This document shows positions 1 to 7,259 of a DNA stretch of 64,000 nt, in pieces (positions within the stretch are counted from its first letter, which is position 1; the number at the start of each line of letters is the position of its first letter). The position numbers and the translations under genes were made by a program. The notes under the pieces are model-generated. The model saw nothing but the letters and a program-made list of their open reading frames with translations, did no database searches and was not told the DNA's origin. This DNA comes from Azospirillum sp. (lineage in GTDB: Bacteria; Pseudomonadota; Alphaproteobacteria; Azospirillales; Azospirillaceae): positions 1-64,000 of the forward strand of contig JAIXPD010000069.1 in NCBI GenBank assembly GCA_027486405.1, given 5' to 3'.

Positions 1-987
1 CCCCACCGGCTTGTCATAGAGCTGTGCGGCGAACAGCACGGCGACGATGTAGTAGAGGATGTAGGCCATGTTGAACAGGTTGGCCCCGATCGGCACCACG
101 ATCTCGGCGGTCTGTTGCGACGCGCCCAGTTTTTGCGAGGCGGCGATCGCCGACGGCATGGGGGCGTAGTTGGATTCGGTGGCCAGGCCGATCAGCATCG
201 GCTCGCGGCCCGCCCCCAGCACCGCCAGCGGTCCCCGGCGGCACCACAGCGCGCAGGCCACCAGCAGGAACACGGCGATCCCCGCCAACCCGGCGTAGAA
301 CGCGCCCAGCAGCTTGGCGACGCTGACCAGCACCTCCGAACTCATCCCGGCGACGTTGGTCGCCACCAGGGAAAACACGCCGATGGGCAGGACATACATG
401 ATCCAGTCGATGATCTTGCACAGCCCGGCGAACAGCGATTCGCAGAAGCCGATGGCGGCGCGGCCCTGGTCGCCCTCCAGGCTGCCCAGCGCGAGGCCGA
501 TGATGATCGAGAAGAACATCAGCGCCAGCATTTCGCCCTGGCTGGCCGACTGGACGATGTTGGTGGAGACCATCGAGGTCAGCAGGCTGACCAACCCGCT
601 GCTTTGCTGGGCGGTCCCGTCGGCGCTGACGATGGCCGCGCCCAGGGCGCGCCGCGCTTCGCCGCTCAACCCGCTGCCCGGTTGCAGGATCAGCCCGATG
701 AGGACACCCAGCACGACCGCCACCGCCAGCAGCAGGATGAACACCACCAGCGAGCGGACGAGCAGCTTCTTGCTGTTGCCTTCGGACAGCGCGCCGCCGA
801 TGCTGGAGATGATGGCCGTGCACATGATCGGCAGAACCGTCATCTGCATCAGCGCGATGTAGAGTTGGCCGGGCAGCGCCAGCAGCCCGGTGGCCTCCGG
901 CATGGTCTTGCCAAAGGCGGCCCCGCCAGCGACCGCCACCAGGATCAACCAGGGCGACATCCAGATGGACAGAAGTGTTTTTGCCAT
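1..987 (-). CDS. Divergent SDF-family (glutamate/dicarboxylate) cation symporter, 3' end outside the window
   Basis: Secondary transporter of the SDF (DAACS, GltP/DctA-like) family in the inner membrane; the first 329 residues are visible and the C-terminus lies beyond position 1. It opens with a hydrophobic helix and the typical PLPGQLYIALMQMTVLPIM stretch that follows TM1-2 in the family. Two signature sites are unusual. The serine-rich HP1 motif reads ESNYAPMPSAI near residue 270, and the NMDGT sodium/substrate motif of TM7 reads NMAYI near residue 307. Both would normally bind Na+ and the amino-acid carboxylate. It starts 5 nt after the stop of a periplasmic binding protein, so it is the last visible gene of a four-gene operon. 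The pairing suggests binding-protein-assisted uptake of an amino acid; this is inference. Family assignment is firm, substrate unknown. Confidence 0.85.
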   Translation of the reverse strand, partial: MAKTLLSIWMSPWLILVAVAGGAAFGKTMPEATGLLALPGQLYIALMQMTVLPIMCTAIISSIGGALSEGNSKKLLVRSLVVFILLLAVAVVLGVLIGLILQPGSGLSGEARRALGAAIVSADGTAQQSSGLVSLLTSMVSTNIVQSASQGEMLALMFFSIIIGLALGSLEGDQGRAAIGFCESLFAGLCKIIDWIMYVLPIGVFSLVATNVAGMSSEVLVSVAKLLGAFYAGLAGIAVFLLVACALWCRRGPLAVLGAGREPMLIGLATESNYAPMPSAIAASQKLGASQQTAEIVVPIGANLFNMAYILYYIVAVLFAAQLYDKPVG

Positions 988-992
988 GATGG

Positions 993-1832
993 TCACTGCC
1001 CCTCGTTCAGGCCGTATTTCGCGGTGATCGCGGAAAACACGCCGTTCGCCCGGTTTTCCGCGACATACACGTTGAGAAAGGCGTGCAGCGCGGAATCGTC
1101 GTGATGGACCGCCATCGCGACGGGGTCGGTGCCCACATGCAGCGGCAGGGTGCGGACCTTCAGGCCCCAATCATCGGGCGGCTTGATCTTGTGCCACTCG
1201 CGCGGGCGGTTGTAGGCGTTGGCGCAGGGCTGGTCGCACAGATAGCCGTGCAGGGTCCCGTTCAGCAGGTCGGCGGTGCCGACGCGGTGGGTCTTGTACA
1301 GGTGGATGGTGGCCGCCGGAAACATCTCGCGCGCCAGATCGGCGTAAACGCCGCCTTCGTTCGCGCCAATCGCCACATCCGGGCGGTTCAGGGCGTGGAA
1401 ATCGCTCTTTCCTTCCAGAATGCTGACGGTGCCGGTGCGGTTCAGGAACAGCACGCGGCCCAGATTCACATAGGGTTCGGTGAAGCGCACGGTCTGGGCG
1501 CGCTTGATCGACCGGCTGAAGGCGGAAATCACGACGTCGGCGCGGCGTTCCAACAGGATCTGGGGCAGTTCGTCAAAGCGGTTGGCGATGCGCAGGAAGC
1601 GCAGACGCACGCCCAGCACCTCGGCCAGTTTGCTGGCGATGTCCACGTCGATGCCCGCCAGTTCCCCCCGGTCGTCGGTGAAGAAGAAGGGGGGGATGTC
1701 GTTGACGTAGGCCGCCACCAGCAATTCGCCCCGGTCCTTGATGCGTTGCAGATCGGGGGGGAAGTCGGCGGCCTTGGACACGCTGACAAACCCGGCCAGA
1801 CACATCAGAACCAGCGCAATCAATCGAGACAT
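993..1832 (-). CDS. Periplasmic amino-acid-binding protein (SBP family 3)
   Basis: Extracellular solute-binding protein of the bacterial family 3 type that normally serves polar amino-acid ABC importers. A signal peptide (about residues 1-21, ending VSVSKA) precedes the domain, which has the usual start (IKDRGELLVAAY), a GIDVDIASKLAEVLG segment and an RADVVISAFSRSIKR lobe-crossing segment. The ATG at 1832 is preferred over 1844 because GAGGG lies at good spacing before it; the upstream ATG would place the signal peptide further in. No ABC permease or ATPase follows. Instead the next gene, 5 nt on, is an SDF symporter, and the gene before (79 nt upstream) is a PLP decarboxylase-like enzyme. 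The context therefore suggests an amino-acid ligand that may also be a substrate of the neighbouring enzymes. Confidence 0.88.
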   Translation of the reverse strand: MSRLIALVLMCLAGFVSVSKAADFPPDLQRIKDRGELLVAAYVNDIPPFFFTDDRGELAGIDVDIASKLAEVLGVRLRFLRIANRFDELPQILLERRADVVISAFSRSIKRAQTVRFTEPYVNLGRVLFLNRTGTVSILEGKSDFHALNRPDVAIGANEGGVYADLAREMFPAATIHLYKTHRVGTADLLNGTLHGYLCDQPCANAYNRPREWHKIKPPDDWGLKVRTLPLHVGTDPVAMAVHHDDSALHAFLNVYVAENRANGVFSAITAKYGLNEGQ

Positions 1833-1911
1833 TGTTTCCCTCATCGCGTTGCCCAGCGTTTCCTGAACATCGTTGTCACATCACCTTGGTCAGCACCCCG
1901 CCCGTTCCGGG

Positions 1912-3147
1912 TCAGGGCAGCAGCAGCGTTTCGGTGGACCGGCCGCGCATGCAATGGTTGGACGCCATCGACGCGGCGTAGCCACCGGCGTTGAGCAGCA
2001 CCAGCAGGTCGCCCTCGGCCATTTCCGGGATCGCCACATCCTCCGCCCACAGGTCGAGCGCCTCGTTGATGTTCCCGGCGATGGTGGCCTTGGGGCGGGG
2101 ACCGGCGGTCCAGGCGTCCGCGCGGGCCAACCGGGCGGGGACCGGCTCGCAGGGCAGCTTGTAAAAGGCCGGTTCGATGGCGAGGTTGAAGCCGCCATCC
2201 ACCCCGTAGAACAGCGTGTTGCGCTTGCGCTCCACCGTGTTGACCTGAAGCACGAGGACGCCTGCGTCCTTCACGATGTAATCGCCCGGCTCCACCCAGA
2301 CCTCCACCCCCCGGTCGTGGAAGGCGTCGCGGATCGCCCCGGCCCAGCGCGTCAGATCCAGCGGTTGGTCGGTGGCGACGTGGGGCACGCCCAGCCCGCC
2401 GCCGATGTTGACGATCCGGGGATTGTCCAACCGACCCAGGAACCACAGGCATTCGTCCAGAACGGCGCGCCAGGCGGGAAGCTGGTCGGTCAGATACCCG
2501 CACCCAACGTGGAAATGGATGCCCTCCACCCGCAGCCCATGCGCCTTGGCCAGCCGCAGGGCCTCGTCGAACTGATCGCGGTAGATGCCGAATTTCGACA
2601 CACGGTCGCCCGAATAGCGCAGCAGTTCGTTGGTCCCGTACCCAACCCCCAGGGCCGGGTTCACGCGGATGCCGATCGCCCGGCCGGGGCAGCGTTCGCC
2701 CAGGCGGCGGATCATCGACAGGCTGTCGGCGTTGATCCAGGTGTCGGGGTGGCGGGCCAGCGCGTCCAGATCGGCGTCGGACACCGAGGTGGCGGTGTAG
2801 GACACCTGACCCTCGGAAAAGCCGCAGGACACGGCCAGCCGCAATTCCTCCGGCGAACAGGCGTCGATCCCGCACAGGCCCGACATCTTCATCCAGGTCA
2901 GCAGCGGCGCGCAGCGGTTGGCCTTCATGGCGTAACGCACGCTGGTGCGCAGCCCGGTGCTGTCGAGCGCGGCGCGCACCCGCGCCAAATTCGCCCGGAC
3001 CCGCTCCCCGGAATAGAAATAGGACGGCGTTCCCGCCGCCCACGCGGCGCGGGCCAGATTGACACCGGCCAGATGAAGATCGCCGCCGCGATAACACAGG
3101 TCGGGGCGCTCCCACCACAGGGTGGGGGCCGATGCGTCCGCTGTCAT
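1912..3147 (-). CDS. Fold-type III PLP-dependent decarboxylase-like enzyme (LysA/ODC family)
   Basis: Alanine-racemase-like TIM barrel plus C-terminal beta domain, as in diaminopimelate, ornithine and related amino-acid decarboxylases; 411 residues, normal length. Visible motifs: RYAMKANRCAPL with the Schiff-base lysine at residue 75, a GIHFHVGCG segment, the phosphate-binding NIGGGLG, VEPGDYIVKDAGVL, and a C-terminal NHCMRG where the catalytic Cys/substrate-loop region lies. It is not close enough by eye to LysA to call the substrate; the usual CESGD motif is absent as such. It begins 10 nt after the SET gene stop, with GAGG overlapping that stop, so translation is probably coupled. Cytoplasmic. 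Together with the binding protein and symporter it may process an imported amino acid. Distinct from the lysine pathway genes dapD and dapE at the other end of the window. Confidence 0.8.
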   Translation of the reverse strand: MTADASAPTLWWERPDLCYRGGDLHLAGVNLARAAWAAGTPSYFYSGERVRANLARVRAALDSTGLRTSVRYAMKANRCAPLLTWMKMSGLCGIDACSPEELRLAVSCGFSEGQVSYTATSVSDADLDALARHPDTWINADSLSMIRRLGERCPGRAIGIRVNPALGVGYGTNELLRYSGDRVSKFGIYRDQFDEALRLAKAHGLRVEGIHFHVGCGYLTDQLPAWRAVLDECLWFLGRLDNPRIVNIGGGLGVPHVATDQPLDLTRWAGAIRDAFHDRGVEVWVEPGDYIVKDAGVLVLQVNTVERKRNTLFYGVDGGFNLAIEPAFYKLPCEPVPARLARADAWTAGPRPKATIAGNINEALDLWAEDVAIPEMAEGDLLVLLNAGGYAASMASNHCMRGRSTETLLLP

Positions 3148-3157
3148 GGCTGAATCC

Positions 3158-3685
3158 TCAACCCTGCGCGGACGGAATTTTGGCGGTTTCCTGCCGTCCG
3201 GTGATCCAGCCCCGGCAATTGGGCGCGCCGCAACCGCAGGGGAACTGCCGGAACAGGATGTCTTCCGTGGTCGTGTAATCGATGGTGATCGCGTCCCCGG
3301 CGGCGATGTCCTTCAGCGCCCACAGCTCGAACTTTTGCATGTCGAGGATGGCGTTCGGATCGCAGCTGTGGAGCAGATAGCCGGTGAAAAACGGGTCGTA
3401 CAGGTGGCAGTGCGTGGAGATCTGCAAGGTGTGTTGCAGCACGTCGTGGGTGATGCTGCCGCTGATCCGGCACACCCGCTGCCCTCGCTGGAAGGGAACC
3501 ATGGTGTAGACGCCGAACCCCTTCCCCTCTTCGCGCGCGCTGACGCTGAAGGACTGCTGGTCCGGGTATCCGTCGCCGATCAGGAAGGAATCGGGATAAA
3601 AAGATTGGGCTTTTGGAAGAGAAACGGGAGAGGAAATCTGTAGGGAATCTTCGGTCTGAGGAGGGCGGCTGTTGACGGTTGTCAT
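3158..3685 (-). CDS. SET-domain protein, putative lysine methyltransferase
   Basis: Small (175 aa) stand-alone SET protein. Motifs in order: GKGFGVYT (54-61, the SAM-binding GxG loop), LLHSCDPNA (104-112, matching the NHSCxPN pseudoknot motif but with Leu for Asn), GDAITIDYT (130-138, the GEEL-x2-DY strand), and a cysteine-rich post-SET CGCGAPNCRGW (150-160) that in eukaryotic enzymes binds zinc and closes the lysine channel. SET proteins methylate lysine side chains using S-adenosylmethionine; the bacterial target is unknown. First gene of the operon, followed after 12 nt by the PLP enzyme. The AT-rich 300 bp upstream probably holds its promoter. Bacterial SET genes are often viewed as acquired, but here the gene is in tight synteny with metabolic partners, arguing for a dedicated role rather than a host-directed effector. 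Family sure, role unknown. Confidence 0.85.
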   Translation of the reverse strand: MTTVNSRPPQTEDSLQISSPVSLPKAQSFYPDSFLIGDGYPDQQSFSVSAREEGKGFGVYTMVPFQRGQRVCRISGSITHDVLQHTLQISTHCHLYDPFFTGYLLHSCDPNAILDMQKFELWALKDIAAGDAITIDYTTTEDILFRQFPCGCGAPNCRGWITGRQETAKIPSAQG

Positions 3686-3985
3686 TTAATTGCAAGACTC
3701 CCCAAGATTAGATCAGTATTTCCTGTAAAATCAGTATGTTTAGGGTATTTTCTTTTTTCAAGGAGCGAGAATGCGCGAAAAGTGACGAAATTAAACGAAC
3801 TCAAATGAAATATTGCGATTTCAAGCCGCAAGATGTGACGAGTTGTGCAATCAAAAATTATGCGCTTGTGGATCGATTCGCTCCATACGGCGGCGTGCGG
3901 AGTCATCGCCGCGCCAGCGGCGGCGGCGCGGAGCGTGGATGCGCGCGGCCCGCCCGGCCCATCAACAGGACCGGGCGGGGCCGTG
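3686..3985. other. AT-rich intergenic region between the Roco-TIR gene and the SET operon
   Basis: About 190 bp (roughly 3690-3880) are clearly AT-richer than the flanks and lie immediately upstream of the SET gene, so this is the likely promoter region of the minus-strand operon. The rest is the GC-rich 3' trailer of the Roco-TIR gene. A 74-codon minus-strand open frame (3682-3906) ends just inside the SET start but shows no recognisable protein features, so I do not call it. No clear terminator hairpin was seen. Confidence 0.5.
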
Positions 3986-6900
3986 TCAGCGATCGTCCAG
4001 GCCGTGTTGCTCCAGTTCCTCGAAGGTCCTGGGTTGGATGTGATCGGTCAGTTCCCGAAGAATGTCTGGTATCTGTTTGGAAATGCGACGTTGCAGCTTT
4101 AATTCATCGTGATTTGGATCTGCTTCCAGGGCGCTGTTGGACTTTCGCATCAATTTTGCGAGATCGCGCCTCTGTTTATCCCAATACTTGATCCAGCGAT
4201 TTCGGTCGTCATTGGTCCAAATTTTTGTTTTTGGTAGGGCGTACATCCGCACACGTCTTCGCAAGTACTCGCCATTGTAGCCGCATGCCTTCCACAATTC
4301 CGTCAATTCAAACATGCAGTTGCGCGACTTGAGATAGGCGTTGCTCAGGATGACAAAGACCCGTTCACCTTGGCCAATGCGCTCCATGTAACGTGGAATG
4401 CTATCATTGAGTTTCAGGACATCTTGGTCACGCAAAATGGTTAATCCGCGCCTTTCGGCAGCTTCACACAGCCGCTTTACCACGGCGTCGCGGAGCTTGC
4501 CTTTCTTGGTATCGTCGCCCCAGGCGTAGGAGACGTACCATTCCGGTTGGTTGGGTTTTTCCTGAACCAGGGAGAGGGCGCGCGGTTCCGTGCGGGGATC
4601 GGGTGGGCTGCTGGGGGTGACGGCGGATGGGGTCAGGCCGACGCGCTGTTGGGCGCGTTCGACCACGCGCACCAGTTGGTCCATCAATTCGCGGGCGTTG
4701 CCGCCCTGGGTGCGCAGGCGCAGATGGCCTTGCCAGGGGGTGGCCGGGTCGGTGCCGGTGGTCTGGTCGATCCACAGGCGGCTTTGACTGTCGGCTTCAA
4801 ACCCGCACAGGCCATCGCGCCAATAGCGGGCGTTCGCCCCGGCCCTGCCGCCCAGATCGGCCATGACGCTGCGGATCAGGCCGCCGTGCAGCAGGGGGTA
4901 AGCGAAGGTGACGGTTTCCGTCGGGGCGTCCTCCGTCCACATCCCGCCGGTGTCGGTGGTGGCGGGCAGCAGGTCCGGCGCGATGTATTCGATGGTCTCA
5001 GCGCCATCATCGTCGAGGGTGAAACGCCGGTGTTCAAAGGCGATGCCGCAGGACCGCATCAGGTTCAGGAACAGGCCCTGTTCCGCCGTGCTGTGATTTT
5101 GCCAGACCAGGCGGGCCAGAAGATCGCGGGTGAAGCGGCCATTGGCCCGGCGAATCTCGGTGAAGGCACCCCGGTCGCGTTCGAACACGGCGTAGACCGC
5201 CTCCAGCGCCCAATTCTGGTCCAGGATGATGCGGTCGTCGAACAGGCCGGGGCGGTGCAGAACGGTCCCTTCGGCGTCGAGATAGGTCAACAGCGCGGCG
5301 GGCGACGACACCCCGCCCACCTCCGCGCAAAGGTCGGCGAAGGCGTTCATCGTCACCAGTCGGTGTTGACGCTGGTCGGCGGGCTGGTACTGGTCCGCCT
5401 CGATCATCGCCTCCAACCGCCGCTGCACCCGCAGCCGTCCGGCCCCGACCCGCACCGCGCCCAGCCGTTCGGGCGCGCGCAGCCAACTGGCGGCCTCGGC
5501 CAGCGTCTCCAGCAGGCTGTCCCGCCAGCGTTCGGCCTTGGCGCTGACCTGCAGAATTTTGGCGTAGGGGCGATTGTCCAACAGGTCGGCGGGCAGCGGT
5601 GGCGTCCGCGCCTCCTGCTCCAGTCGGTCACATTTGCTTTGGATCACCAGCAGCGGGCTGTCCGGGTGGCCCAGATGGCGGGCGACCGCCGCCCAATAGG
5701 CCAAGGGCTGGTTGCGGAACTCCAACCCATTGCAGCGCTGCGTCGGTTCACTCTCCGTCGTCGGGTCCCAGACGATGGCGATCACCGCCGGGCCGCCCAG
5801 GAACAGGGCGTGCGCCCCGTGGTAAATCTCCTGCCCGCCGAAATCCCAGATTTGCATCCGGGTGGCCCCCTCATCCGCCAGCGTGACACCGCCGACCGCG
5901 ATGCCGTGGGTGGAATCCCACGCCTCCTCAAACGGCTTCCCCGCCAACCAGCGGGCGATCTGCGTTTTCCCCACCCCGCCATTGCCCAACAAAATCAGCT
6001 TGACCCGCCCCGTCTCCTCCGCCCCCTCCGCCAAATCGGCGTAATGCGCCCGCACCCGGTCCAGGCAGTTGTCGAATGGGTTTTTGGACAGCACCCCGGA
6101 GGAGGGAATCCCGGCGACGGTGGTGTCCCACAGCACCAGTTTTTTGATGTCGGGCAGGGACAGCAACCCGGCGGGCAGGGGCTGAAGCTGGCACCTAGAT
6201 GCAGTGAGGTATCGGAGATTTGAGCATGCCGCCAGCGGTGCGATGTCGCTGACCTGGGTGTTGGTGCAGTCGAGTGATTGGAGATTTGAGCATGCCGCCA
6301 GCGGCGCGATGTCGCTGACCTGGGTGTTGGTGCAGTCGAGTGATTGGAGATTTGAGCATGCCGCCAGCGGTGCAAGGTCGCTGACCTGGGTGTTGTAGCA
6401 GGTGAGTGATTGGAGATTTGAGCATGCCGCGAGCGGCGCAAGGTCGCTGACCTGGGTTTCTCTGCAGTCGAGGTTTTGGAGATTTGAGCATGCCGCGAGC
6501 GGCGTGAGGTCGCTGACCTTGGTGTTGCTGCAGATAAGAGCTTTCAGATTTGAGCATGCCGCGAGCGGTGTGAGGTCGCTGACCTTAGTGTTGCTGCAGA
6601 TAAGAGCTTTCAGATTTGAGCATGCCGCTAGCGGCGCGAGGTCGCTGACCTGGGTGCTCCAGCAGCCAAGGATTTGCAGCGCTGGCAAGGATGAAGCGAA
6701 ATCAAGGTTGGTGATGTCGCTATTCCAAACACTTAGGCGTTCCAACCGGATCAGTCTCTGCAATCCCGCCCGTTGGGCGTTGATCTGGTTTCGTCCAGGT
6801 GAACCCGGAAGCGACAAAACCGGATTCCCCAAATCCAGTTCCCGCAAATGGGTGAGGTCAAACAGGCTGTCCGGCAGCCGTTCCAACCCCAGTCCATTCA

Positions 6901-6991
6901 GGTCCAACTTGCCCGTGCGCGCCTCCGCCTCCTCGGCGATGCGTTGCCGGGCGATGGTCATGCCGTCGGGCTTTTCGGGGGTGCGCGCCAT
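3986..6991 (-). CDS. LRR-Roc-COR-TIR protein (bacterial Roco family, NLR-like)
   Basis: A 1001-residue multidomain protein. Residues 1-280 are leucine-rich repeats, including seven almost identical 22-residue units (115-268, core SDLAPLAACSNL). A Ras-of-complex GTPase follows with P-loop GNGGVGKT (336-343), switch II DFGGQE (383-388) and SKCD (452-455, the NKxD guanine motif). A COR dimerisation region covers about 500-760. The C-terminus is a TIR-like domain starting at PEWYVSYAWGD (816), with CMFEL carrying the likely catalytic glutamate (E895). Known biology: Roco proteins are GTP-regulated dimers, and bacterial TIR domains often hydrolyse NAD+ or make cyclic ADP-ribose signals in antiphage defence. 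The architecture of sensor, switch and effector parallels NLR immune receptors, so a defence role is a reasonable inference. The TIR part is visibly AT-richer than Roc-COR. No Shine-Dalgarno is evident; ATG 6961 is an alternative start. Confidence 0.9.
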   Translation of the reverse strand: MARTPEKPDGMTIARQRIAEEAEARTGKLDLNGLGLERLPDSLFDLTHLRELDLGNPVLSLPGSPGRNQINAQRAGLQRLIRLERLSVWNSDITNLDFASSLPALQILGCWSTQVSDLAPLAACSNLKALICSNTKVSDLTPLAACSNLKALICSNTKVSDLTPLAACSNLQNLDCRETQVSDLAPLAACSNLQSLTCYNTQVSDLAPLAACSNLQSLDCTNTQVSDIAPLAACSNLQSLDCTNTQVSDIAPLAACSNLRYLTASRCQLQPLPAGLLSLPDIKKLVLWDTTVAGIPSSGVLSKNPFDNCLDRVRAHYADLAEGAEETGRVKLILLGNGGVGKTQIARWLAGKPFEEAWDSTHGIAVGGVTLADEGATRMQIWDFGGQEIYHGAHALFLGGPAVIAIVWDPTTESEPTQRCNGLEFRNQPLAYWAAVARHLGHPDSPLLVIQSKCDRLEQEARTPPLPADLLDNRPYAKILQVSAKAERWRDSLLETLAEAASWLRAPERLGAVRVGAGRLRVQRRLEAMIEADQYQPADQRQHRLVTMNAFADLCAEVGGVSSPAALLTYLDAEGTVLHRPGLFDDRIILDQNWALEAVYAVFERDRGAFTEIRRANGRFTRDLLARLVWQNHSTAEQGLFLNLMRSCGIAFEHRRFTLDDDGAETIEYIAPDLLPATTDTGGMWTEDAPTETVTFAYPLLHGGLIRSVMADLGGRAGANARYWRDGLCGFEADSQSRLWIDQTTGTDPATPWQGHLRLRTQGGNARELMDQLVRVVERAQQRVGLTPSAVTPSSPPDPRTEPRALSLVQEKPNQPEWYVSYAWGDDTKKGKLRDAVVKRLCEAAERRGLTILRDQDVLKLNDSIPRYMERIGQGERVFVILSNAYLKSRNCMFELTELWKACGYNGEYLRRRVRMYALPKTKIWTNDDRNRWIKYWDKQRRDLAKLMRKSNSALEADPNHDELKLQRRISKQIPDILRELTDHIQPRTFEELEQHGLDDR
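6188..6649 (-). repeat. Seven tandem 66-bp DNA units encoding near-identical LRRs
   Basis: Inside the Roco-TIR gene, seven consecutive 66-bp units encode 22-residue repeats with invariant PLAACSNL. Adjacent units differ at only a few bases; two of them (coding DCTNTQVSDI) are almost the same. Such uniformity implies recent expansion or gene conversion and predicts variation in copy number between strains. Not CRISPR: the array lies wholly in frame and has no spacers. Confidence 0.95.
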
Positions 6992-7065
6992 TGCGGTTGT
7001 GTCTTTTCAGCCGTTTCCCGTCTTCAGTGATAAGATGCGTGATAGCGGGTTGTAAAGACGGCCGG

Positions 7066-7259
7066 GCGGATCAGCCGGGGCAATCGCTTGAAGGCATATA
7101 AACCTATACGAAGGATTTACCGTCATCCCCGCGAAGGCGGGGATCCAGGCTTTCCCGTCAGAACCACTCTGCGAACTCTGGATCCCCGCCTTCGCGGGGA
7201 TGACGAATGTCCTAATAAAGGAATTTCAAGCCTTCACCCGATTGCCCTGGCGGATCAGC
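7066..7259. mobile_element. MITE-like element copy D (7076-7249) with exact 10-bp target duplication
   Basis: Terminal inverted repeats CGGGGCAATCGCTTGAAGG (from 7076) and the complementary end finishing GATTGCCCTG (7249) enclose 174 bp. The 10-bp sequence GCGGATCAGC occurs exactly on both sides (7066-7075 and 7250-7259), the mark of a transposition event. The right-hand duplication contains the stop codon of the HNH gene (7255-7257), so the insertion straddled the gene end without damaging it. The interior is unlike the other three copies: it is a 28-bp perfect inverted repeat of the common CGTCATCCCCGCGAAGGCGG type. Confidence 0.8.
7121..7205. repeat. REP-like perfect 28-bp inverted repeat
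   Basis: CGTCATCCCCGCGAAGGCGG... at 7121-7148 is repeated as its exact reverse complement at 7178-7205 with a 29-nt loop. This sequence type (CGTCAT-CCCGCG...-GGATCCAG) resembles a repetitive extragenic palindrome widespread in proteobacteria. It forms the cargo of MITE copy D and would fold into a very stable hairpin in transcripts of either strand, possibly ending HNH transcription. Confidence 0.9.

Noticed and set aside
3682..3906. A 74-codon minus-strand frame just before the SET gene
   Set aside because: It lies in the AT-rich promoter region and its residue pattern shows no domain; more likely untranslated leader.
6188..6649. Regular 66-bp repeats resembling a CRISPR array
   Set aside because: The units are directly adjacent, in frame and encode leucine-rich repeats; there are no spacers and no cas genes.
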